DNA of 64,000 nucleotides from Oceaniferula spumae (GTDB lineage Bacteria; Verrucomicrobiota; Verrucomicrobiia; Verrucomicrobiales; Akkermansiaceae): contig NZ_AP026866.1 in the NCBI RefSeq assembly GCF_042849255.1, positions 3,658,001 to 3,722,000 of the forward strand, written 5' to 3'. Shown in pieces: positions 56,628-64,000 of the stretch (position 1 is its first letter; each line of letters starts with the position of its first letter). A model generated the notes under the pieces. The model ran no database searches and was not told the origin of the DNA. It saw only the letters and a list, made by a program, of their open reading frames with translations. A program made the translations under genes and the position numbers.

Positions 56628-58088
56628 ATGGCTACTGAAGTCAAGATTCCTAACGTCGGAGAGTCCATTACCTCCGCCAACGTCGCGCGCTGGCACAAAC
56701 AAGACGGAGATACCGTCAGTAAGGGCGAGACCGTTCTCACAATTGAAACCGACAAAGTTTCCAATGATCTCGAAGCGGATGCTGCCGGCACACTCAAGAT
56801 TCTCGTCCCCGAGGGCGATGAGGTAGCTATCGGAACAGTAGTGGCCACCATCGAAGAAAGCGCAGCGGCATCTCAAGATGCCGAACCTGCCGATTCCGCA
56901 CCAAGCTCATCATCAGACCAAGCATCGGCTCCCGCGCCTGCTGCCTCAGCCAATGATGGCAAAGTCATCGAGATCAAAGTGCCCGCCGCAGGTGAGTCCA
57001 TCACTTCGGCCAACATTGGCCGCTGGCATATCTCTAACGGAGACAGCGTTGCCAAAGGTGACATCTTGGTGACTCTGGAAACAGACAAAGTCTCCAACGA
57101 ACTCGAAGCCGAGGATAACGGCACAGTCAACATCACCGTGCAAGAAGGCGAAGAAGTGGACATTGGCACTGTGATCGGCACTCTCACTGTGGGCTCTGCT
57201 CCAGCACAGTCACAACAGCAAAGCCAGCCTGAGGCCTCGGCACCAGCAGCTTCCGAGCCAGCCAAACCAGCCGCCGCTGCGCCTGCACCCGCTGCTTCAG
57301 CTCCAGCTGCGCCTGTAAGCATGAAGCCCGATCTTGCCGTAGTCCCTGATCCGCCAGAGCGTTCAGGCCAAGCCCAGAGCGAGGATAATGGTCGCACTAC
57401 TCGTAAGAAAATGTCCATGCTGCGCCGCAAGATCGCCAGCCACTTGGTCAATGCTCAGCAGACTGCCGCTATTTTGACCACCTTCAACGAGGTCGACATG
57501 ACCGCCGTGATGAAGTTACGCAAAGAAGTCCAGGAGGACTTCGTCGCCAAATACGGCTGCAAGTTAGGCTTCATGTCCTTCTTCGTCAAAGCCACGGTGC
57601 AAGCCCTGAAGGATGTGCCCGGGATTAACGCCCGCATCGACGGAACCGATATCATTGAGAACAATTTCTTCGATGTCGGTGTCGCCATCGGCACGGAGAA
57701 AGGTCTCGTAGTTCCAGTTCTTCGCGACTGCGATCAAAAAGGCTTCGCTGAAATCGAGCAAGAAATCATCGACTACGCAGGCAAAGCCAAGGAAGGCAAA
57801 ATTCAACTGTCAGACCTGCAAGGCGGTGTCTTCACCATCTCTAACGGAGGTGTATACGGGTCTCTTCTCAGCACCCCGATCCTTAACCCGCCACAGTCCG
57901 GAATTCTCGGCATGCACACCATCCAACAGCGCCCGATGGCAGTGAATGGTGAAGTGGTGATTCTGCCGATGATGTATCTCGCCCTGAGTTACGATCACCG
58001 CTTGGTCGATGGCAAAGAGGCAGTCACCTTCCTGCTCCGCATCAAAGACTGTCTGGAAAACCCAGGCCGCCTGATGCTGGAAATGTAA
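56628..58088 (+). CDS. sucB: Dihydrolipoamide succinyltransferase (E2o) with two lipoyl domains and no recognisable PSBD
   Basis: 486 residues. There are two lipoyl domains (about 1-76 and 112-187), each with ETDKVSN around the lipoylated Lys. A long Ala/Pro/Ser/Gln-rich linker (about 190-255) leads directly into the catalytic domain (KKMSMLRRKIASHLV) ending in YDHRLVDGKEAV. The roughly 35-residue peripheral subunit-binding domain normally found before the catalytic domain is not visible, although PdhC in this window has one. How E3 is recruited is therefore unclear. The ATG follows ATCATTTCCC, with no SD. Confidence 0.95.
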   Translation: MATEVKIPNVGESITSANVARWHKQDGDTVSKGETVLTIETDKVSNDLEADAAGTLKILVPEGDEVAIGTVVATIEESAAASQDAEPADSAPSSSSDQASAPAPAASANDGKVIEIKVPAAGESITSANIGRWHISNGDSVAKGDILVTLETDKVSNELEAEDNGTVNITVQEGEEVDIGTVIGTLTVGSAPAQSQQQSQPEASAPAASEPAKPAAAAPAPAASAPAAPVSMKPDLAVVPDPPERSGQAQSEDNGRTTRKKMSMLRRKIASHLVNAQQTAAILTTFNEVDMTAVMKLRKEVQEDFVAKYGCKLGFMSFFVKATVQALKDVPGINARIDGTDIIENNFFDVGVAIGTEKGLVVPVLRDCDQKGFAEIEQEIIDYAGKAKEGKIQLSDLQGGVFTISNGGVYGSLLSTPILNPPQSGILGMHTIQQRPMAVNGEVVILPMMYLALSYDHRLVDGKEAVTFLLRIKDCLENPGRLMLEM

Positions 58089-58120
58089 GGTTCCGCATTG
58101 CCCGGACCACATGCAAGCTA

Positions 58121-58414
58121 ATGAAAACCTCTGGTCTCAACGATAAAGTCAAAGACCGTGAGAGTTTGGTAAAGTGTGCCAAGTATCCGCGAGCTGCTGC
58201 CATAGGTGGTTTGGTTCTCGTCGTGTTATCAGCGTTTGGTATGTTCTACTCAAATCAGTTTCCGGGAACGAGCCTTAACGTGCTTGCCCCAATTACCTTT
58301 ATCTCTGGTATTGTGATCTGTCTTAAAGCTCAGGTGATTTCTCCCATGGCCCGTGAAATCACCAGACTTCAAGAACGCATCAAACAGCTCGAAAATAGAG
58401 GCGCTGATATCTAA
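58121..58414 (+). CDS. Small two-helix membrane protein
   Basis: 97 residues. Two transmembrane segments (AAIGGLVLVVLSAFGMFY and LNVLAPITFISGIVICL) and a C-terminal coiled-coil-like helix (REITRLQERIKQLENRG). It lies 32 nt after sucB and 10 nt before the DUF368 gene, so it is probably in the same transcript. Unknown function. Confidence 0.65.
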   Translation: MKTSGLNDKVKDRESLVKCAKYPRAAAIGGLVLVVLSAFGMFYSNQFPGTSLNVLAPITFISGIVICLKAQVISPMAREITRLQERIKQLENRGADI

Positions 58415-58424
58415 CGGTTTTAGA

Positions 58425-59342
58425 ATGGAACATTTTTTTACTTTTCTCAAAGGTTTCGCCATGGGGGCGGCCAATGTTGTCCCCGGTGTATCTGGCGGGA
58501 CTATCGCATTTATCACGGGTATCTATCAGAGGTTGTTAGATGCGCTGAAAGCTTTCGATATGAAGGCGATCCGGATGTTGTTGAAATTCGACATCGGAGC
58601 CTTTGCTAAACACGTCGACCTCGGCTTTTTAATCTCCCTCGGCCTTGGCGTATTGGCCAGTATCGTAACCTTGGCGAAAGTCCTCAAGGATGCCTACGAG
58701 CACAGCCCAGTGCTAGTGGATGCATTTTTCTTTGGTCTCATCCTGGCCTCGATTTTTTCTGTTGGGAGAATGGTGAAAAAATGGCGGGTTATCGAAATCA
58801 TCTCGTTATTGATCGGAACCGCCATTGCCGTTTGGTTGGCTTTTCTGGAGCCAGCTGGTGAGAACAGAAACATCGGTTACCTCCTCATTTGCGGAGTGGC
58901 TGGTATGTGCAGTATGATTATTCCCGGCATTTCCGGATCATTTATTCTTCTCTTGATGGGGAACTATAAACTCATCGTGCTTCATGCCGTCAACGACCTG
59001 CGCGCATTCAAATTTTCGGAGTCATTGCCAATTTTGATGCCTGTCGGTCTGGGTGCGGTATTAGGTCTGATTGTGTTATCGCGCGTGCTTAGCTGGTTGT
59101 TTAAAAAATACCACGATACTGCGGTAGCTTTGATTACAGGTTTCGTCGCTGGCTCACTAGTTATTATCTGGCCTTGGAAATCGATTGCCGAATACGTGAT
59201 CGTTAAGGGCAAGATGAAGGTGATTGCTTGGAATCGCGAAGTTCCCGATTTCCAGGTCGGAACCACTTGGGTAGCCATCGCCTGGTTAGTGGCTGGTATT
59301 GCTGTGATTGCCGTGACTGAAAAGCTGGCAGCGAAAAAGTGA
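58425..59342 (+). CDS. DUF368 family undecaprenyl-phosphate translocase
   Basis: 305 residues from the ATG at 58425. The family hallmark GAANVVPGVSGGTIAFITGIY appears near residue 15, and a second copy of the pattern (MIIPGISGSFILLLMGNY) appears mid-protein, as expected for an inverted-repeat membrane fold. DUF368/PopT proteins recycle undecaprenyl phosphate across the membrane for cell-wall synthesis. The start is chosen at MEHFFTFLKG; an upstream frame overlaps the preceding gene. Confidence 0.88.
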   Translation: MEHFFTFLKGFAMGAANVVPGVSGGTIAFITGIYQRLLDALKAFDMKAIRMLLKFDIGAFAKHVDLGFLISLGLGVLASIVTLAKVLKDAYEHSPVLVDAFFFGLILASIFSVGRMVKKWRVIEIISLLIGTAIAVWLAFLEPAGENRNIGYLLICGVAGMCSMIIPGISGSFILLLMGNYKLIVLHAVNDLRAFKFSESLPILMPVGLGAVLGLIVLSRVLSWLFKKYHDTAVALITGFVAGSLVIIWPWKSIAEYVIVKGKMKVIAWNREVPDFQVGTTWVAIAWLVAGIAVIAVTEKLAAKK

Positions 59343-59455
59343 AGGCGTAATAAGTCTCTGATCAAGAGCTGTATTCGTAGCCACTGGAGGCTCTTTAAAC
59401 TATTGTTCAAATATGGACACTTAGGAAAAGCTGCGTTGACCGGCGTGTATTCAAA

Positions 59456-62400
59456 GTGAATACTAAAAGGCAAATGCTAGCCAGAGGTCCAAGGTGTGTA
59501 CTTACCAGTAGAAGAGTCAGCCAACACGGCTTTTCTTTGGTCGCTACCATTAGCGTGATGACTCTGCTGCTATTGATCTCTTTGGCGATGTTGAGTCTGG
59601 GGCAACTTCATTCACGCAGCGCGAACAACGATCAGGCACAGATACAAGCCGAGGCGAATGCAAGAGTTGCGCTGATGATTGCCATTGGTGAATTACAGAA
59701 ATACGCCGGTTCGGATCAGCGGGTGACAGCTCGTGCCGACATCACAGATGAGGACTGGCACAAGACTGAGTCGGATCTAGAAAATCCTCTATATACCTAT
59801 GTGTGGGATGTGAGTGGTTCTGAAATGGACCTAAGCCCGAGTAGCTACGCGATTAATGTTGAGACCAATCGGCACCGCCCAGGGATGATCCCAGGTCACG
59901 ACTTCAAACGCAAACCTGCGGTTCTGGTGAGTGGTAACGCAAGGTTTGATCTAACGGATGGTAGTCGTTTGTTAGATAAGACGAGTTACCCTGAAGGATA
60001 TGTCACCGCGGACAAGGCAGCTGATCAAAAATGGGTGAATATCGTGTCCTCCGAGTTCATGCTGCAACACGACGACGCTCCCGCCGCACGCCCAGTGAAT
60101 GTGCCGCTCGTCGGTATCCAGGGCGGCGAATACGCATGGTGGGTGGCCGATGAATCGGTAAAGAACCGGGTGGATTTGGGAAACCAGCATGAGCAAGACT
60201 CAGTGGCTGCACGCATGATGGCGCAACGTGCTCCTATCAACCCATTCCGCGATGGTGCGGATGGTCTGGAAATGGATACTCGGGAGGCGTCTCAATTGGT
60301 AACAGTGGGGGCGACTGGCTTAGCTCATGACATGCAGCGTGATCAAACGGGGGGAGCATTCAGTTATTCACCTGATCTAACAGTATCCTCCGAAAATTTG
60401 CTTACCGATGTGCGGAGCGGAGGACTGCGCCAGGATCTCACCTATGCGATTTTCAATGATCAAAATGCTCCGGATATGCCGGAGGAGCTGATGGATGTTT
60501 CGCCGCAGATGGACGCCCTCTCTGCCCAGGCGTGGGGACCACCTGCGAGTGGAGACAGCAATAATGGTGGCCTAAGCCCGATGCCGGTCTATTTCCGCAA
60601 CTATGCCAATAGGTTCAATGGGAATGCGAATCAGGAGGTTTCGATTGGCACAGATGGCATTGCGCCGGTGATGAGTCAGGTGCAGTCCGGCATCCATGCA
60701 GCGTATCGCATCGTCGAGCCTGGGAAATTCCAGGTCTACTACTCCGTGTTTCCTGCGGTGACTTTGTGGAATCCTTACAACGTGCCGATCCGATTAGATA
60801 AGCGGATCGAGATTCACCAGGAAAGGCGCAGCGGAACGGCGAACTGGTGGTTGTATTTGTTCCGGGCGAACTATTCCCTGCAGAGCGAACCCGGAGCCAC
60901 GATATTCTCGGAAGGTAAGGTGTACAATAACAGCGGAGGAGCCAGAGGGGGGTGGAAATTTACCATGGTCATCACAGCCGATGTAGATGCCGTCCTCAAG
61001 CCTGGCGAGACCATGGTGTTCTCACCGGAAGCCAATACATTCGACCATAGTCCAGCCGCGCAATATACATCTCCTCCACCGGGGGAATCATGGACCGGTT
61101 CCACCCGTGCGACATCGTTCACAGTCGAATTGGCAAAAGGCTGGCGGCCAGGCAAAGGACACGCCTTCTCTCTGGACGGACGCACCCATGACATGGCGAC
61201 ACTGGCTCCAACGGATACACGTTACCCCAAGATTTCCTTTGGACTTGGTGGCGTAGGAAACGATAACAACCTCTGGTATGCCCGATACGATGACAGCGGG
61301 AGTATGAAATACATGTCTTACTGGTCCCGACTGAGCAGCCGCGTCGGGTCGAACTCACCGTTCTTTGATGCTCCCACCACAGACGATTCCCATCAGGACA
61401 CACGCGGGGATTTCCCCGGCTTGCTTTACAAATACGCACTGCGCATGGGGGAAGACTACCTACCGTTGCAAGCTGACCGAATTCATCCGGACCAGAAGAG
61501 TCTGCTGTTTCCATACATGGCGCATTACAATCCCAAGGCGGTCTTCCACGCAGGTATCGGTGACACGTATTCCCATAGCAAGAACTCGGGGCTCACCAAA
61601 TTCTATGCTTCCGAGGGCACTGAGATTTCCCCCTCCCTCATGGGTGGGCTTTATGATTACCAGAATGCACGCAGCATTTATACTGTGCCAACGGTCGACG
61701 CCGAAGAGAGGCAGACATTCATCGGCAACGGATATCTGGGACCTGCAAAAAAGATGGTTATTTCAGAAACCGGATCGGGCCCGGAGCCGGGCTACCCGAA
61801 TGGTGAATCGGGTTCGATCACCTCGTTGACACAGCTGAATCACTCTGGCTTCACGGCGGGTGCCAACACAACACGCGGCACGCTTCGTTATATGTGGTTG
61901 GGAACCTCAAATTACCCAGCTTATCCGATCGGCAACTCCATAGCAGATTTCAGACTCAATGTCCTGCACGATGATGTTTCCTCGCCATCCTTGGTGCACG
62001 TCGGCAGCATGGGTAAACGGGACTACCAAAACTGGCGGGTAACCAGCAACCACTACGATATCTCTTATCTATTGAATGATCGCTACTACGACCGTTACTT
62101 CTTTTCCACGGTGCCCCAGACAGGGAAATACATGCCTGAAGAGCCGTTGATCAACTCACGCATGCGACCGCAGACCGAGGACGTGGAGATGCTGCGCCAG
62201 ATTACGAGTGCCAAACGTCTCAGACTGCGTGGTGGCTTTAACATCAACTCAACCTCGGTTGCCGCCTGGGAAATGCTGCTGTCCTCTTCGCTCGGTATCG
62301 ATCGCGATCAGCTCGGGGGATCGCCTGAAAGCACGGTGAGTTTTTCTCCGCGCATGGACGCCTTCGGCAGCGTCGATGTCACCAGCATCTCCGAAACCGA

Positions 62401-63085
62401 TGCGGCATCGGGGGATAAACATATACGATTAACCTCGGACCAAGTGCGCACACTGGCGGAGGAAATCGTGCACCAGATCAAAAGACGCGGCCCGTTTCCC
62501 AGTGTGGCATCATTTGTCAACCGGACCGACCAACTGGAAAGTCTGCTACGCGAGGACACATCCGGTGGCGGGGCGGAGTATGAGGATGTTAGATTTGCGG
62601 GCGCTATCCAAGCCGCGATCGATGCAGCGGGACTGTTGGGAACACTGGAAGGTGACAAGGTCATCGATCCGTCAGAATATGTCGACGACATACGATTTTA
62701 CCCAGGGGCAAAGTCAGTTAGAAAATCGGCGAATTCCCATCTTCCGGGAGCGTTGAAGCAAAGCGACATCCTTCGGCAGATCGACCCCTTCATCACTGCC
62801 CGCGGCGACAGCTTTACGATCCGTGCCATGGGAGTAAGCAAAGATGCGGCCGGAAAGGTGCTCGCCAGAGCTGTGTGTGAGGCGGTGGTGCAGCGTGAGG
62901 TTGAATACCTGGATCCCACTGAAGCATCCGATAAAGCCCCCTATGAGGTGGCCGTCAATGACGATGGCACCAGGGAGTTTACACCAGTATTGAATCCAGT
63001 GAACCAACGCTTCGGTCGCAGATTTATCATTCAATCATTTCGCTGGTTGCCGAAGAGCGAGGTTGCTCATATGACTTCCTCCTGA
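59456..63085 (+). CDS. Verru_Chthon cassette protein A-like giant prepilin-like protein
   Basis: 1209 residues. A basic N-terminus (SRRVSQHG) precedes FSLVATISVMTLLLLISLAM, a type IV prepilin-like cleavage site and helix, then QIQAEANARVALMIAIGELQ. The rest is a large exported region with repeated aromatic motifs. This is the architecture of TIGR02600 (Verru_Chthon cassette protein A), known from Verrucomicrobium and Chthoniobacter. The usual small prepilin partners (cassette B, C, D) are not present in the visible part. The start is GTG 59456; ATG 59474 is an alternative. Confidence 0.85.
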   Translation: MNTKRQMLARGPRCVLTSRRVSQHGFSLVATISVMTLLLLISLAMLSLGQLHSRSANNDQAQIQAEANARVALMIAIGELQKYAGSDQRVTARADITDEDWHKTESDLENPLYTYVWDVSGSEMDLSPSSYAINVETNRHRPGMIPGHDFKRKPAVLVSGNARFDLTDGSRLLDKTSYPEGYVTADKAADQKWVNIVSSEFMLQHDDAPAARPVNVPLVGIQGGEYAWWVADESVKNRVDLGNQHEQDSVAARMMAQRAPINPFRDGADGLEMDTREASQLVTVGATGLAHDMQRDQTGGAFSYSPDLTVSSENLLTDVRSGGLRQDLTYAIFNDQNAPDMPEELMDVSPQMDALSAQAWGPPASGDSNNGGLSPMPVYFRNYANRFNGNANQEVSIGTDGIAPVMSQVQSGIHAAYRIVEPGKFQVYYSVFPAVTLWNPYNVPIRLDKRIEIHQERRSGTANWWLYLFRANYSLQSEPGATIFSEGKVYNNSGGARGGWKFTMVITADVDAVLKPGETMVFSPEANTFDHSPAAQYTSPPPGESWTGSTRATSFTVELAKGWRPGKGHAFSLDGRTHDMATLAPTDTRYPKISFGLGGVGNDNNLWYARYDDSGSMKYMSYWSRLSSRVGSNSPFFDAPTTDDSHQDTRGDFPGLLYKYALRMGEDYLPLQADRIHPDQKSLLFPYMAHYNPKAVFHAGIGDTYSHSKNSGLTKFYASEGTEISPSLMGGLYDYQNARSIYTVPTVDAEERQTFIGNGYLGPAKKMVISETGSGPEPGYPNGESGSITSLTQLNHSGFTAGANTTRGTLRYMWLGTSNYPAYPIGNSIADFRLNVLHDDVSSPSLVHVGSMGKRDYQNWRVTSNHYDISYLLNDRYYDRYFFSTVPQTGKYMPEEPLINSRMRPQTEDVEMLRQITSAKRLRLRGGFNINSTSVAAWEMLLSSSLGIDRDQLGGSPESTVSFSPRMDAFGSVDVTSISETDAASGDKHIRLTSDQVRTLAEEIVHQIKRRGPFPSVASFVNRTDQLESLLREDTSGGGAEYEDVRFAGAIQAAIDAAGLLGTLEGDKVIDPSEYVDDIRFYPGAKSVRKSANSHLPGALKQSDILRQIDPFITARGDSFTIRAMGVSKDAAGKVLARAVCEAVVQREVEYLDPTEASDKAPYEVAVNDDGTREFTPVLNPVNQRFGRRFIIQSFRWLPKSEVAHMTSS

Positions 63086-63125
63086 TCGGTGGTAATTTAG
63101 CGTCCGAACTTGTATTTATAGAACT

Positions 63126-63884
63126 ATGGAATTTTGTAGTCATCCATCTTCCTTATTTAGGCGCAGTGCTGGGCTGTGTTTCTTGATGATCGGTGTATGT
63201 GTGCTGGTTTGTTCTCCGGTGTCTGCTCAGGATGATGCTAAATCGGCGCGCAAGGTGAGATTCAAGATTTACTCATGGGTCAACGATATGGTTCAGCCCG
63301 AAGCCAAACCGTCAGGAAAGGAACTCTACTGCCGAACACCGAAGGGCTATCAGGCAATGGTAGTGAACCCGGCCGAAGTCAGCCCTGAGTATGAAGGTCT
63401 GCTGACGGATGGCAGTCTCGTATTTTACAAACGCACCGAGGTCGACGGAGAACAAGCGTATACTCCTGTGGCAGAGACCCCCGTGCCCGCCGGTGCTGAG
63501 CAGCTGTTCATCTATCATTTTGCCGAAGGCGATAAAAACAAAGTGCTAGCTGTCGACACCAGCTTGCGCAGCTTTCCCATGGGGCAGTTTGTATTTCTGA
63601 ATACCACTGAGCAGCCCGTGATCCTGAGCATCAACGGCAAGGCGATCGGTGTGAAACCTCGCTCTAGGGGGAAGATGAAATACGCGATATCCTCCAAGGG
63701 CACGCTGCGCATTGAGGTGAAATCGACAGACAAGCCCCAGAAGTTACTGGCCGTGATGACGGTCGGTGGCCGCAGTGAGCAGAGAATTATTGGATTTTTT
63801 CATGCCTTCCGTGACGGCAAGACACACCGACTGTTACTCGAACGTGGGGTTGACCGGCAGGCAGACATCATCAATCGCGATTAG
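63126..63884 (+). CDS. Exported hypothetical protein downstream of cassette A
   Basis: 252 residues with a signal peptide (about 1-34, ending VSAQD) and a beta-rich mature part (VRFKIYSWVNDM, LVFYKRTEVDGE, FVFLNTTEQPVILSING). It lies 40 nt after the cassette A gene on the same strand, so it is probably part of the same export system. Not a family I can name. Confidence 0.7.
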   Translation: MEFCSHPSSLFRRSAGLCFLMIGVCVLVCSPVSAQDDAKSARKVRFKIYSWVNDMVQPEAKPSGKELYCRTPKGYQAMVVNPAEVSPEYEGLLTDGSLVFYKRTEVDGEQAYTPVAETPVPAGAEQLFIYHFAEGDKNKVLAVDTSLRSFPMGQFVFLNTTEQPVILSINGKAIGVKPRSRGKMKYAISSKGTLRIEVKSTDKPQKLLAVMTVGGRSEQRIIGFFHAFRDGKTHRLLLERGVDRQADIINRD

Positions 63885-63935
63885 TTAGGCGCATGATGAG
63901 ACGACATTGATAACCCCATTTCCCACAACCAAGCT

Positions 63936-64000
63936 ATGAAACACCAAACTCCCTTCATGCTAACATGCATGCTTATCCTTTGCGTTGCTCTCGGTAGTCA
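63936..64000 (+). CDS. Start of an exported protein (cut by window end)
   Basis: The ATG at 63936 opens MKHQTPFMLTCMLILCVALG, a signal-peptide-like sequence running off the window. It follows the previous gene by 51 nt in the same direction. Confidence 0.55.
   Translation, partial: MKHQTPFMLTCMLILCVALGS

Noticed and set aside
48661..58140. GTTAGG as telomere-like repeats
   Set aside because: Occurrences are single and dispersed, never tandem, and GTTAGA is equally common.

Overview
The window is a chromosomal segment of a bacterium that is most probably a member of the Verrucomicrobiota (order Verrucomicrobiales, Rubritalea/Akkermansia-like). The evidence is a 16S rRNA gene carrying the EUB338-III type signature near 12166, a protein with a PEP-CTERM sorting tail, a giant Verru_Chthon-cassette protein A homologue with a prepilin-like N-terminus, a secreted sulfatase, and a long-form IspG. 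Base composition is moderate and genes lie on both strands in short operons.

Layout. 1-11.1 kb: the tail of a DUF420 protein, a Bax-inhibitor-1 protein, an anchored repeat protein, a minus-strand run of YdeP-type molybdoenzyme, secreted esterase and GIY-YIG protein, a sulfatase, formate-THF ligase, a PEP-CTERM protein and dodecin. 11.1-17.6 kb: a complete rRNA operon (leader, 16S, tRNA-Ala, tRNA-Ile, 23S, 5S, terminator) with RNase III-type processing stems. 17.7-28.2 kb: an EamA exporter, two overlapping paralogous repeat proteins, ispG, galE, an M14-type zinc hydrolase, ruvA, pdhA and pdhB. 28.4-31.9 kb: accessory material separating pdhAB from pdhC: a MarR regulator, a Cys-rich lipoprotein, a YD-repeat fragment, an AT-rich lipoprotein next to a headless gene end, a truncated REP-type transposase, and a thioredoxin-like gene with an in-frame UGA. 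32-41.3 kb: pdhC, an SDR, a cysteine dioxygenase plus sulfate-exporter pair, cinA, pyrE, ferritin and a secreted endonuclease/phosphatase-fold protein. 41.4-47.1 kb: a compact six-gene operon joining polyamine synthesis (AdoMet decarboxylase, aminopropyltransferase) to a K+ channel, a DUF350 membrane protein, a lipoprotein and a winged-helix-like protein. 47.2-59.3 kb: a lipoprotein, queA, a GH-A/GT2 fusion, an ABC ATPase, sucA-sucB and a DUF368 lipid-carrier flippase. 59.4 kb to the end: the Verru_Chthon protein and secreted proteins.

Three sequence-level signals go beyond gene content. (1) GTTAG/CTAAC, mostly GTTAGR, is strongly favoured over other NTTAG words, on both strands and in several codon phases, using rare codons. 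(2) Degenerate arrays with an exact 7-nt period, each with its own unit sequence, sit just 5' of ispG, galE, pdhB, pyrE, queA and the GH/GT gene; one more lies inside queA. (3) Most genes lack a Shine-Dalgarno site, and the 16S 3' end reads AUCUCC where ACCUCC is expected. Signals 2 and 3 may be connected: the arrays form simple-sequence 5' leaders in a genome that seems to rely little on SD pairing. All counts were made by eye and need computation.
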